Origin: Oscillospiraceae bacterium
GTDB lineage: Bacteria; Bacillota; Clostridia; Oscillospirales; Acutalibacteraceae
Length of the DNA stretch: 64,000 nucleotides
Direction: 5' to 3'
NCBI GenBank assembly: GCA_022483045.1
Contig: JAKVOA010000001.1
Location: 643,750 to 707,749 of the forward strand
In this document: piece by piece, positions 7,993 through 16,344 of the stretch
Numbering within the stretch: the first letter of the stretch is position 1
How the letters are laid out: each line of letters starts with the position of its first letter
Notes under the pieces: generated by a model
Databases searched by the model: none
Told to the model about the DNA's origin: nothing
The model's input: the letters and a program-made list of their open reading frames with translations, nothing else
Position numbers and translations under genes: made by a program

Positions 7993-10214
7993 CAAATGGT
8001 CCTTTCTTCTGCAACAGCGGATAGGATATCATCTTTTTCAATCGTTGAAATTGCTTTGGCATCGCTGTAGCCTGCAGCCGATAACCTTTTTGCCTGTTGA
8101 GTAACGGTCTTTTCAAAGATATTTCGTACGCCGCGGCCGTTTCCAATCGATGCCGCCGACACAGTTTGAAAATATGTATTCAACGCCGTTTTGGCTTCAT
8201 CCGAAAGATAGTATTGGTTATTAGTGCATAATCTGCCAAAGATATCAGACAATTCTTCCGTGTTGTAATCGTCGAAATGGATGTACCGATTAAATCTGGA
8301 AGCAAGCCCGGGGTTTGAATTGATGAATTTTGTCATGAGGTCATCGTAGCCTGCAACGATGACAACCAGATTATCGCGGTGGTCCTCCATTGCTTTCAGA
8401 AGTGTGTCGATCGCTTCCTGGCCAAAATCATTTTCACCGCCGCCCGAAAGCGTATATGCTTCATCGATGAAAAGTACCCCGCCGATTGCTTTATTGATTA
8501 CTTCAGAAGTTTTAATAGCCGTCTGCCCAACATAGCCTGCGACCAGGCCACTTCTATCGGTTTCGATCAGTTGCCCGGAAGACAGAAGTCCAAGAGCCTT
8601 GTATATCTTCGCAACGCATCTTGCAACTGTCGTCTTTCCGGTACCGGGGTTTCCCGTGAAAACAAGATGCAGAGAAAGAGCGGGTACTTTGAGCCCTTGT
8701 TCTTTCCGAACTTTTTGGAGCCGTACCACCTGTAACAGGTCTTCAATTTCCTTTTTAACGTTTTGCAGGCCTGTCAGCGCTTTCAGCTCTTTTATAGCCT
8801 CTTCGATCGAGGCCTCGGTGTTCGCCTCATTCCAGTCGATATCCTCAGCGGTTATTTCTGTCACATTCTCAACGCCATCGTCGATGTTCTTAGCAATCCT
8901 ATTCGACTGCCTGAGAATGGTCGCCTCAAAAAAGTTTCTGACATCACGCCCGTTGCCATCGTTCAAATGATGAGACACCTTGTACTCAAAACAGGCGTTG
9001 ACCTTATCTTTTGCACCTGCTGTTTCAGTATATTTATTTTTATCACAGAGCGATTCAAAGATCATGCACAATTCGTGAGCGGTATAATCTTCAAAATGTA
9101 TATAGTGATTGAAACGTGATTTCAGGCCGGGGTTTGAATCGATAAATTTCTGCATACGTTCATCATATCCCGCGACAATCACGGCCAGATCATTACGATT
9201 ATCCTCCATATCTTTTAAAAGGGTATCAATCGTTTCCTGACCGTATCCTTGATCATTGCCATCTGCCAGCGTGTAGGCTTCATCGATAAAAAGAACGCCT
9301 CCAATGGCTTTCTTAACGAGTTCATGTGTTTTGATCGCGGTTTGTCCCACGTATCCGGCTACCAGATCATTGCTTTCCGCTTCAACGAGTTGTCCCTTGG
9401 ACAGCACTCCGATGCCCTTATATATTTGCGCGACCAAACGCGCCACAGTTGTTTTTCCCGTGCCTGGGTTACCGGTAAACACCAGATGGTATGACATTGG
9501 AGCCGGTGGATACCCTCTCTTTTTTCTGATTTCCTGAACGCGGGCAAAATTTATGATGTCGTCGATCTCCTTTTTCGCCGCCTTCAAGCCAATGAGGTCA
9601 TGAAGAGCATCCAGTGCATTTTCTTCTTTTCCTGCAATTTTACCGCTTGATTTTCTAATATCGTATGACTTAGGGGCAACATCATTGCTGCTGCTTGCGG
9701 TCACATATTCATATGGATCGACATCAAATTTGTAAGGGTTGATTCCTTTGCTGTCGCATGCATCAATGAGGACCTGATAGCAGCGGGAGACCATACGCGC
9801 TTCTTCAAATGTCACGGCATCATCGATTAAGACAAACGTTAGATAGATCAGTTTCATTCCCTCTGCAAATTTCCGGCAGAAGACAGTTTTATTCTTAACA
9901 TCATATTCGATCATATCGACGAAAAAGTCAGGCACTCTCATCGTGACGTTATGTTCTGAGAGAAACGCCATGGCTTCGTTTACATCCCGAGCCGTATACT
10001 CTACCCGTTCGGTCTCTTTTGTATATATCTCGTTTATAGCTTCGGTACAGGCATCGGCGTTGGTCGAAAAACTGTACCAGAAATACAGCGCGTTAGAACG
10101 ACTGAAGGCATCGATTTGTTTTGAGAGATCCTTATCGTTTGCTGGATATGCCTGAACGAAAGACAGGATCGCCTTTTGGTACGTAACATGAAGCTGTTCT
10201 GAATATTTACTCAT
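7992..10214 (-). CDS. Tandem CbxX/CfxQ-type AAA+ ATPase
   Basis: A 740-residue soluble ATPase with two consecutive CbxX/CfxQ (SpoVK/EccA-like) AAA+ modules after an unrecognised helical N-terminal domain (about 1-190). Module 1 has Walker A GNPGTGKT (248-255) and Walker B VLFIDEAYTL (307-316). Module 2 has GNPGTGKT (521-528) and VLFIDEAYTL (580-589). The pore-type segment AGYVGQTAIKT is in both. All catalytic residues appear intact in both modules, which points to two active rings. The start ATG overlaps the DUF4236 gene by 8 bases and the stop overlaps the FtsK-like start, indicating one operon and probably fixed stoichiometry. Relatives remodel proteins; EccA of type VII secretion is one such relative. 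The specific role here is unknown. Confidence 0.88.
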   Translation of the reverse strand: MSKYSEQLHVTYQKAILSFVQAYPANDKDLSKQIDAFSRSNALYFWYSFSTNADACTEAINEIYTKETERVEYTARDVNEAMAFLSEHNVTMRVPDFFVDMIEYDVKNKTVFCRKFAEGMKLIYLTFVLIDDAVTFEEARMVSRCYQVLIDACDSKGINPYKFDVDPYEYVTASSSNDVAPKSYDIRKSSGKIAGKEENALDALHDLIGLKAAKKEIDDIINFARVQEIRKKRGYPPAPMSYHLVFTGNPGTGKTTVARLVAQIYKGIGVLSKGQLVEAESNDLVAGYVGQTAIKTHELVKKAIGGVLFIDEAYTLADGNDQGYGQETIDTLLKDMEDNRNDLAVIVAGYDERMQKFIDSNPGLKSRFNHYIHFEDYTAHELCMIFESLCDKNKYTETAGAKDKVNACFEYKVSHHLNDGNGRDVRNFFEATILRQSNRIAKNIDDGVENVTEITAEDIDWNEANTEASIEEAIKELKALTGLQNVKKEIEDLLQVVRLQKVRKEQGLKVPALSLHLVFTGNPGTGKTTVARCVAKIYKALGLLSSGQLIETDRSGLVAGYVGQTAIKTSEVINKAIGGVLFIDEAYTLSGGGENDFGQEAIDTLLKAMEDHRDNLVVIVAGYDDLMTKFINSNPGLASRFNRYIHFDDYNTEELSDIFGRLCTNNQYYLSDEAKTALNTYFQTVSAASIGNGRGVRNIFEKTVTQQAKRLSAAGYSDAKAISTIEKDDILSAVAEERTI

Positions 10215-11487
10215 GATTCACGCCCTCAATGGAGAAATAGTGCGCCAACTCTTTTATCAACCCATTGTCGCTGTATGCAGCGTCACTTTCTTTGGCGATT
10301 TCAGATATCTGCTTTCCATCGGTTACTGAAGGCCTGGACTCATCAATCGGTGTTTTATCCGGGAGTATCACTTCAGGCTGTTTCTGGGGTATAATTGATT
10401 TTTTAGAACATTTATAATCCTTATATTTTTCAAAAGAAGGACTCAGTATGGCGGAAACATTGGTATTTGACAGTTGAAAGCTGATTAAGAATCCATCTGG
10501 GACAGACATTGTAAATGTGCCATACCGGTAAACCGGATATTTTTGATTTTGGCGATATCGCATATCCGGGGTGCCGTTCCGGTTCATATATTGCCATGTC
10601 CAGTCGACGATCTCTGCGTCTTTTGCCGTGCTTTTGCCTTTTTCAATGAATCGTGTGGTGGAAAATGTAAAATTCATTTCATTATATTTATAGCCGGATA
10701 TTGAAGCGCCATGAATGACGAGTATGAGGCTCGGCATGAAAATAATAAAATAATGCTTGCAGGCCACCTGAATTACCTGTGCGGGAATCTTTATCTTCCC
10801 TGCGTTAGAGCCATAAGGACGAATGATTTTTATACTCTTTACTGAGCTCCTATTTATGGTTTGATTCGCCCCTGCGTTATTCTTAACATCCGCAACAGCG
10901 GCCGAGGATTCGACTAACCACATTCTCCTGCAATTTTTTAACATTGAAAGTGATTCCGCCATTGTATGCCATTCGCTTTGATCGCTTTCATCCAATTCAT
11001 CATCTATTCTGACAGCGAATGATTTCCTAAAGACGATCCGAAGGACTATCAATATCGCAGAGAGGAGCAGAAAAAGCACATTGACCGGAAACAAAATAAT
11101 GCTCAGTATCAGCAGAGCAAGCCAAATCCCGGAGATGATTCTGGCGCATTTGATTCTATTAATTATGGCAGCGGTATCGCTCGTAATAAATTCTGCCGAT
11201 CCGGAACCCAAATGGATTTGTGACGAATATTGCGTTTTGCCGGCGGTATTCGGAGATACCTCGCGTTTTGCCGGCGCCTTTTTCGCATCGAGCTTTTTTC
11301 TGTAGTATATGCCATTGCTGCCGGCATTAAAATATGTGCCGCGTGGCCCCGATGAAATTCTGGCTCCTTTTACGCCTGTGGAAACGCCTATTCCAGATTT
11401 TGAGAAATTAAGGCGAAATGGTCCCAAAGATTTGCTTTTTCTAAAATACCACCCCATATTAAAGGCCCCCATATTGAGATTTGTCAT
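10207..11487 (-). CDS. DUF4236 membrane protein
   Basis: A 426-residue protein of unknown function. The N-terminal DUF4236 domain reads MGWYFRKSKSLGPFRLNFSK, then GPRGTYFNAGSNGIYYRKKL (about residues 11-64). Two adjacent hydrophobic segments (about 114-155) anchor it in the membrane. A cytoplasmic region follows, with the motif DWTWQYMNRNGTPDMRY seen in other DUF4236 proteins, and a polar tail. The frame is open from the ATG at 11487, but the family normally begins at MGW. The ATG at 11457, preceded by GGGGG, is therefore an equally good start. The gene lies 24 bases after an HTH gene and overlaps the AAA+ gene, so it belongs to the same operon. It may be the membrane anchor for the two ATPases (inference). 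Confidence 0.85.
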   Translation of the reverse strand: MTNLNMGAFNMGWYFRKSKSLGPFRLNFSKSGIGVSTGVKGARISSGPRGTYFNAGSNGIYYRKKLDAKKAPAKREVSPNTAGKTQYSSQIHLGSGSAEFITSDTAAIINRIKCARIISGIWLALLILSIILFPVNVLFLLLSAILIVLRIVFRKSFAVRIDDELDESDQSEWHTMAESLSMLKNCRRMWLVESSAAVADVKNNAGANQTINRSSVKSIKIIRPYGSNAGKIKIPAQVIQVACKHYFIIFMPSLILVIHGASISGYKYNEMNFTFSTTRFIEKGKSTAKDAEIVDWTWQYMNRNGTPDMRYRQNQKYPVYRYGTFTMSVPDGFLISFQLSNTNVSAILSPSFEKYKDYKCSKKSIIPQKQPEVILPDKTPIDESRPSVTDGKQISEIAKESDAAYSDNGLIKELAHYFSIEGVNHE

Positions 11488-11511
11488 TTGTGTTCAATGA
11501 TACTTATGCGT

Positions 11512-11709
11512 TTACTTGGTATTAACTCGCTTAACATATTTACCACTTTTTATTCGCGCATCTTTTGGCTTTTCAGCATTGACCGGAATTGCCCACGAGT
11601 ATCCGATGCGAAAAGCCCCAGGTATACGGCCGTTAGTGCAAAGCACCTGTATTCTTCTGCGTGATAGACCCCATTTTTCAGATGTCTGACGAATTGATAT
11701 GTACTCCAT
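11512..11709 (-). CDS. Small helix-turn-helix DNA-binding protein
   Basis: A 65-residue protein starting MEYISIRQTSEKWGLSRRRIQVLC. It contains a MerR/excisionase-type winged helix-turn-helix (about residues 6-30), a beta-wing segment (GRIPGAFRIGYSWAIP), and the conserved ending KPKDARIKSGKY. The family is common in Clostridial mobile elements. It is the first gene of the minus-strand operon, 24 bases before the DUF4236 gene, so it is the obvious candidate for local transcriptional control or for an excision accessory factor. Length is normal for the family. Confidence 0.75.
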   Translation of the reverse strand: MEYISIRQTSEKWGLSRRRIQVLCTNGRIPGAFRIGYSWAIPVNAEKPKDARIKSGKYVKRVNTK

Positions 11710-12248
11710 AATGGGCCTCCAATATTAGACCGAAATTAGGAATCCGCAATCCTAAAATGCGATATTAATATTTACATTCGTTTGCCATAATTTTTTGCAA
11801 AGACGCTTCATATCATTTGGCTATTCGACGGTCATACATATACGCAGTATGTTATTAATATTATAGGCTCATCTGCGAATAAAATCAATGCTGGTCTTGA
11901 CTCAATCGTAAATGTGCATTCATTTCATTTCATTGACCGTCCTGCAAGCAGGGCAAAGCGGGCCCCACTTTGCATTTTGCTTGTTGAGGGCAATGCCCCC
12001 AAACCCCTTTGATCGCATGATTACATCATGCGGCTGCGCATCCTTTGGATGCTGAATACTGTTTGAACTTTTTCTTGAGACATTTTTACGTATATTTTGG
12101 ATTGATCTTTCTTGCTATTTGAAAGACAAAGAAAAAATTTTATCGCATTGCTATAAAAAGCCCTTTCTCGCTGCCTACAAGTTGAAGGGGCAGATTCCTC
12201 TTCAAACCGAAATACCTGGTTGGCGACGAGGAGGCGTAAAAGTCTAAT
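11710..12248. other. Intergenic region with mobilisation-like sequence and a decayed gene end
   Basis: No intact gene is seen. At 11953-12005 the sequence is C/G-rich, with short inverted repeats (GCAAAG/CTTTGC; GGGCAATGCCC). This resembles the stretches found beside relaxase genes and transfer origins of Clostridial conjugative elements. At 12184-12239 a frame ending FLFKPKYLVGDEEA just before the next gene looks like the last codons of a lost gene. The left part (11710-11900) should hold the operon promoter on the minus strand, but no convincing hexamer pair was found. Confidence 0.35.
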
Positions 12249-12452
12249 TTGAAAAGAAGCGGCTATGCAACTGGCAAAGAAGAACAAGCTGAGGAGATTC
12301 AAAAGCAAGGCGAACCGATAACAAAAACACCTGACAATGATATTGAGGCTCTGGCTCGCGTCTTACTGCCAGAAGTTCAGAAATTCTACGAAAGCAAGGA
12401 TGGTAAAAGGCTCTTTGCTGATTGGAAAGCAAAAATGGATAATGAGAATTGA
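12249..12452 (+). CDS. Small conserved integrative-element protein
   Basis: A 67-residue soluble, charged protein starting at TTG 12249, with GAGGAGG upstream at 12228-12234. The only upstream in-frame codons follow a stop at 12237. The C-terminal half (DIEALARVLLPEVQKFYESKDGKRLF) resembles a short protein found repeatedly in Clostridial integrative elements beside mobilisation genes. Its function is unknown to me. It lies on the opposite strand to the DUF4236 operon, followed by a strong terminator, and it is the last island gene before tRNA-Pro. Confidence 0.6.
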   Translation: MKRSGYATGKEEQAEEIQKQGEPITKTPDNDIEALARVLLPEVQKFYESKDGKRLFADWKAKMDNEN

Positions 12453-12460
12453 CCAAAGCA

Positions 12461-12499
12461 AAAAGGCGGAGACATCCAAATCGGATGCCTCCGCCTTTT
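12461..12499. terminator. Bidirectional terminator
   Basis: AAAAGGCGGAG pairs with CTCCGCCTTTT, with a further ATCC/GGAT pairing inside, giving A and T tracts on both sides. Confidence 0.8.
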
Positions 12500-12525
12500 C
12501 ATTATTGTCCAAAATCTTCAAAGAA

Positions 12526-12580
12526 AGTGATAAATCCGAACCCGTCCCCGATTGGGAAGAAATGGTTCGGATTATCATTG
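12526..12580. repeat. Long inverted repeat next to tRNA-Pro; candidate right attachment site or tRNA terminator
   Basis: The arms at 12526-12542 and 12564-12580 match over about 16 bases with a single-base gap. The left arm contains TGATAAATCCGAAC, identical to 4449-4462 at the other end of the island. The structure is directly 3' of the tRNA on its strand, so it could also be the tRNA terminator, though only a broken T tract follows. Confidence 0.45.
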
Positions 12581-12582
12581 TT

Positions 12583-12658
12583 TGGTCCGAGTGGCGAGAC
12601 TTGAACTCACGGCCTCTTGACCCCCAGTCAAGCGCGCTACCAACTGCGCCACACCCGG
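12583..12658 (-). tRNA. tRNA-Pro (anticodon GGG)
   Basis: A complete 76-base cloverleaf with encoded CCA. The acceptor stem CCGGGTG pairs with CACTCGG with one G-T pair. The D stem is GCGC/GCGC. The anticodon stem CTTGA/TCAAG encloses CTGGGGG, giving anticodon GGG. The T arm GTGAG-TTCAAGT-CTCGC is present. It marks the boundary between accessory and core DNA. Confidence 0.95.
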
Positions 12659-12680
12659 ATGCAATTTCACAACGTTAAAT

Positions 12681-12709
12681 ATTTTATCACATAATTCTGA
12701 AAAAAGCAA
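12681..12709 (-). promoter_or_regulatory. Promoter of tRNA-Pro
   Basis: On the minus strand TTGCTT and TAAAAT are 17 bases apart, ending 22 bases before the tRNA 5' end. Confidence 0.6.
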
Positions 12710-13106
12710 GCATTACTTTCGAGCTGCGGCGGCAGTTTATCCAATCAAATCAATCCGTCCTTTTATTTTTTACCAGTCAAAAGATTTGAGAACGGCAAAG
12801 AAACTTTCGTATTTTAATTCATCAAATTCATCAAACAAAAGAGAAAAATCTATATTTTGATACCGATAATCCACAATTTGTGTTTCAAAGGTCATTGCTT
12901 TTCTGAGCAATGTCACACCCGCAGCCTTTTAATGTTTTGCGCTGTAAAGTTCTGTGGTCCCATTATTGCTGCCAAAGCATACAGGGAATGGAACTCTGCT
13001 TCCAACAGAATGATGCATCAGCTGTCGAAAGAACGCAAGCCGCTGTGTACGGATTTTTCCCCCGCAAATTTGTGCCTCTTTTTGCATACCATAAGGAGAA
13101 GGGGGA
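12710..13106. other. Intergenic region without recognisable gene
   Basis: About 400 bases between the tRNA promoter and sod. The left part is A+T-rich, the right part has average composition. I see the sod ribosome site (AAGGAGAAGGGGG) at its right end, a short inverted repeat near 12890-12912, and no convincing promoter or coding frame. Confidence 0.4.
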
Positions 13107-13766
13107 ATGCAATCTATGGCCGAGCACTATCCGTTTCAAAATTTTCCGCTGCCCTATGCCTATGATGCACTGGAACCGTACATCGACACTAAGACCATGC
13201 ATCTGCACCACGACAAACATCTGCAGACCTACATCGATAACCTAAACCGCGCGCTTTCTGCATGTCCCGCACAGCAGAACAGCACATTGCCGCAGCTGCT
13301 CTGCTGCACACACTTGCCGCGGGCAAAGGAAGAGGAAATTCTGCACAACGCCGGCGGCGTCTGGAACCACCGGCTCTACTTTGCGGGTCTCGCGTCGGCC
13401 GGCTCCAAGGTACCCAGTGGCGCGCTTGCCGAGGCGATTTCCTGCCGTTTTGGCAGCTTTGAGGCATTTCAGCAGCAATTTACCGCCGCTGCGCTGTCGG
13501 TATTCGGTTCTGGCTATGCATGGCTTGCAGCGGCCCGCTGCGGGCGTTTGCTGCTTTTCACGACACCCAACCAAGAGACGACCCTCTGCCGCGGGCTGCG
13601 CCCGCTTCTTTGCCTGGACGTATGGGAACACGCCTATTACTTGAAGCACTTTAATAAGCGCGTCGACTACATTGCCGACTGGTTTCAGGTTGTCAACTGG
13701 GCGCAGGCAGAGCAACAGTACGCATTTTGCAGCCGAAAAAACGCAAAAAATGAAAAACAGGATTGA
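13107..13766 (+). CDS. sodA: Superoxide dismutase (Fe/Mn family)
   Basis: Converts superoxide to hydrogen peroxide and oxygen in the cytoplasm. The 219 residues cover the usual N-terminal helical hairpin and the C-terminal alpha/beta domain. The metal ligands are visible: His34 in MHLHHDKH, His in GGVWNHRLYF, and Asp and His in CLDVWEHAYY. GSGYAWLA, with the usual Trp, is also present. Fe versus Mn preference cannot be settled from sequence, so the symbol is by convention. The ATG at 13107 has a strong AGGAG upstream; a second in-frame ATG at 13116 is possible. The cysteine-rich middle part is slightly unusual for the family. The gene appears to stand alone. Confidence 0.92.
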   Translation: MQSMAEHYPFQNFPLPYAYDALEPYIDTKTMHLHHDKHLQTYIDNLNRALSACPAQQNSTLPQLLCCTHLPRAKEEEILHNAGGVWNHRLYFAGLASAGSKVPSGALAEAISCRFGSFEAFQQQFTAAALSVFGSGYAWLAAARCGRLLLFTTPNQETTLCRGLRPLLCLDVWEHAYYLKHFNKRVDYIADWFQVVNWAQAEQQYAFCSRKNAKNEKQD

Positions 13767-13843
13767 AAAAAGGCCGCAAAACAACTATTATTAACAATGG
13801 CTGTGTTTCGTTCTATGAATTTTAAAAACAGAGGAGAGTCAAA

Positions 13844-15277
13844 ATGAAACGTTCCAAACAGGTAATCGGCTACCTGCCGGACGAAAAACCAGAGGGCTGG
13901 AAGCTGCTTCTTTATGCGATTCAGCAGGTTATCGTCATGTTTCCGGCTACCGTTACGGTTGCGCTCATCACCGGATTCCAGGTATCTACCACCATCTTTG
14001 CCAGCGGCCTTTCCACCCTGTGCTTTATTCTGATTACAGGTAAAAAGATTCCGCTGTACTACGGCTCCAGTTTTTCGTACCTGACGGCCATTTCCAGTAT
14101 GGTTGCGGCGCAGGGCACGCAGCAGCAGCTGGCCGCTTTTAAGGCCACCGGCATTCTGCCTACTGAGCTCATCTCTTACGCGCAGTTTGGCATTATCCTT
14201 TCAGGTTTGGTTTCCGTTGCGGCTGGTCTTTTGGTGCGCTACAGCGGGCAGAATGCCGTGGAAAAGATTCTGCCGCCCAGCATTACCGGCTCCATCTCCA
14301 TGGTTATCGGCCTTACTCTCGCTGGCAGCGCGCTGAGCAGCGCGGCGCCGGTCTCCGGTGGCAAGGGCGCAACCGGCACAAATTGGGTATGGGTTGTTTC
14401 GCTTATTACCCTGCTGTCCACCATCCTGTTTGCCCGCTATCTCAAGGGCGTGCTCGCGCAACTGCCGCTGCTCTTGGGTGCGCTGGTCGGGTGCGCGGCG
14501 GCTGGGCTCCTATATGCCTTTGGCGGGGCGGATTTCAGCCTCTTCCGCCAGATGCCGCAGGACGCATTAAACGCTTCCCTGTGGTCCTGGGGACCGTTTG
14601 CGGTGCCGGCATTTTCACTGCCGAAAGTCTCCATACCAGCTTTGGTTGCCATTATGCCTATTGCTATTGCAACCATACCCGAATCTACCGCACACATCTA
14701 TCAGTTGGATGTCTACGTGAATAACTTAGCCGACCAAAAGGGTAAGAAACACTATCCACTGGCGCAGATGCTCGACCGCAACCTCATCGGCGACGGTCTG
14801 TGCGACATGATCTCTGGTTTTGTCGGCGGGCCTGCGGGTACCAACTACGGCGAAAACCTAAGTACCATGGCAATTACCAAAGTGTTTTCCGTGCCGGTCC
14901 TCATTGCCGCGGCCATTATCGCCATGGTGGTGTCGTTCTTTACACCGCTTATGCAGGTCATTTACGGGATCCCACTGGCGGTCATTGGCGGACTGGAAAT
15001 CTACCTGTTCGGTGCCATTGCGGCACAGGGCATTGCTATTATGATCGACCGCAAAGTGGATATGTTCAGTTCCAAAAACATTGCGGTCATTGCCTCGGTA
15101 CTGGTTATCGGTATCGGCGGGCAGTACGCTTTTAACGGCAATATCCCGTTTTTCGGTATGCAGGTTCCCTGCATTGCCGGTGCTGCCATTTTTGGCATTG
15201 CGCTCAATCTGCTTTTGAGCATTGGTGACAAAAAGAGAGCTGCAGGAGCTTCTGAAGAAGCCTCCGCAAAAGAATAA
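13844..15277 (+). CDS. uraA: NCS2-family nucleobase permease, probably uracil
   Basis: An inner-membrane nucleobase:proton symporter. The 477 residues have about 12-14 hydrophobic segments. NCS2 hallmarks are visible: the YYGSSFSYL loop, the conserved acidic motif in IATIPESTAHIYQLD, and the GGPAGTNYGENLSTMAITKV segment, which is typical of UraA-type uracil permeases rather than xanthine or urate carriers. The ATG at 13844 has GAGGAGAG upstream. It is followed by a GC-rich hairpin. No pyrimidine genes are adjacent, so substrate assignment rests on the signature only. Confidence 0.85.
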   Translation: MKRSKQVIGYLPDEKPEGWKLLLYAIQQVIVMFPATVTVALITGFQVSTTIFASGLSTLCFILITGKKIPLYYGSSFSYLTAISSMVAAQGTQQQLAAFKATGILPTELISYAQFGIILSGLVSVAAGLLVRYSGQNAVEKILPPSITGSISMVIGLTLAGSALSSAAPVSGGKGATGTNWVWVVSLITLLSTILFARYLKGVLAQLPLLLGALVGCAAAGLLYAFGGADFSLFRQMPQDALNASLWSWGPFAVPAFSLPKVSIPALVAIMPIAIATIPESTAHIYQLDVYVNNLADQKGKKHYPLAQMLDRNLIGDGLCDMISGFVGGPAGTNYGENLSTMAITKVFSVPVLIAAAIIAMVVSFFTPLMQVIYGIPLAVIGGLEIYLFGAIAAQGIAIMIDRKVDMFSSKNIAVIASVLVIGIGGQYAFNGNIPFFGMQVPCIAGAAIFGIALNLLLSIGDKKRAAGASEEASAKE

Positions 15278-15295
15278 GCACTTCTGCATATTTGC

Positions 15296-15326
15296 GCCCC
15301 GCGGGAACTAACCCCCGCGGGGCTTT
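15296..15326 (+). terminator. Terminator hairpin after permease
   Basis: CCCCGCGGG and CCCGCGGGG arms enclose a 7-8 base loop. The T tract behind it is short and broken. Confidence 0.5.
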
Positions 15327-15570
15327 GCGTTTTCTGTAGTTCACTGTACAAAAATTCCGTACAGAAAAATATACGAATGTTACAAAAGGGGACTGCACTT
15401 CTTGTTTGCGGAAAATTCTGTCCTTGTAACTTTCTGCCGAATGTTATAGAATAAAATAGAAAGCACAGCAGGGAAAGCGGGCTGCGGCCTTGGCCGCCCC
15501 GTGGGAAAAGCCCCTGCGCCGCAAAAACCCCTGACGTGCGGGTCTTTCGGCAAAAAACAGGAGGTACGGC

Positions 15571-16185
15571 ATGGATGTAACAATCAGAAAAGAAGCTCCC
15601 GGTGACCGCTACGCCGCGGAATATATGACCAAAAAGGCATTCTGGAACCTGCACTTTCCGGGCTGCAGTGAGCATTACCTGGTGCACCGCCTGCGTCGCG
15701 ACGCCGCCTATCTACCGCAGCTTTCGCGTGTGGCAGAGTACAAAGGCCAAATCGTCGGCGCCATCTACTGCGCAAAGGCTTTTGTGCGCAGCAGCGAGGG
15801 AAAACAGCTGCCAGTCTTGACCTTTGGTCCGCTGTGTGTCGAGCCGGATTTTCAGAAGCGGGGTATCGGCGGACAGCTGCTCCAAACCGTTATGCGTCTT
15901 GCCGGTGAAGCCGGGTGGAAAGGCGTTGTCATTTACGGTGAAACTTCGTACTATCCGCGTTTTGGTTTTGCTGCGGGAACCCGCTTTGGCATCACGGACG
16001 AAAAGGGCGAAAATCCCTCTGCGCTGATGGCTGCTGAGCTTATTCCCGGGGGCCTCGCAGAGATTTCTGGGCAGTTTTACGAGCCATCGGTCTACATCAA
16101 TCTGCCGCAGTCGGAGGTAGACCAATACGATAAGCTGTTTCCGTATCTAGAAAAACGGGTGCTGCCGGGGCAGTGGAAACTGTAA
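15571..16185 (+). CDS. GNAT-family N-acetyltransferase
   Basis: A 204-residue GCN5-type acetyltransferase. The acetyl-CoA binding motif A is visible at FGPLCVEPDFQKRGIGGQLL (about residues 91-110), with the Q-x-x-G-x-G/A signature as QKRGIG. It is followed by the usual YYPRFGFAAGTRFGI segment near residue 130, a YhbS-like arrangement. The C-terminal 50 residues form an extra lobe. The ATG at 15571 has GGAGG 8 bases upstream. Substrate unknown. It sits alone between the uracil-type permease and the dha operon; a G+C-rich leader of unknown purpose (15470-15540) precedes it. Confidence 0.8.
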   Translation: MDVTIRKEAPGDRYAAEYMTKKAFWNLHFPGCSEHYLVHRLRRDAAYLPQLSRVAEYKGQIVGAIYCAKAFVRSSEGKQLPVLTFGPLCVEPDFQKRGIGGQLLQTVMRLAGEAGWKGVVIYGETSYYPRFGFAAGTRFGITDEKGENPSALMAAELIPGGLAEISGQFYEPSVYINLPQSEVDQYDKLFPYLEKRVLPGQWKL

Positions 16186-16242
16186 AAAAGCGGCGCTTCC
16201 TCCTTGCTTTCAGCAACTTTCATCATAATACTGCTGTTTTAC

Positions 16243-16271
16243 TTGCAATAAATTATGTAATGTGCTATATT
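16243..16271 (+). promoter_or_regulatory. Promoter of dhaKLM
   Basis: TTGCAA and TATATT are 17 bases apart, about 75 bases before the dhaK start. Confidence 0.65.
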
Positions 16272-16344
16272 CTGCTTGTGGATTTCTCTTTTTTGTGGGG
16301 AAAATAATATACGGAATGAAATGAAGAAAGAAGGAAGCACAGCG

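Noticed and set aside
6397-10214. Type VII secretion locus
   Set aside because: EccA-like and EccC-like ATPase families are present, but there is no WXG100 substrate, no EccB, EccD or EccE, and the FtsK-like protein lacks membrane helices and multiple motor domains.
12910-13245. Possible gene overlapping the start of sod
   Set aside because: Its frame runs into the conserved sod coding region and shows no protein features.
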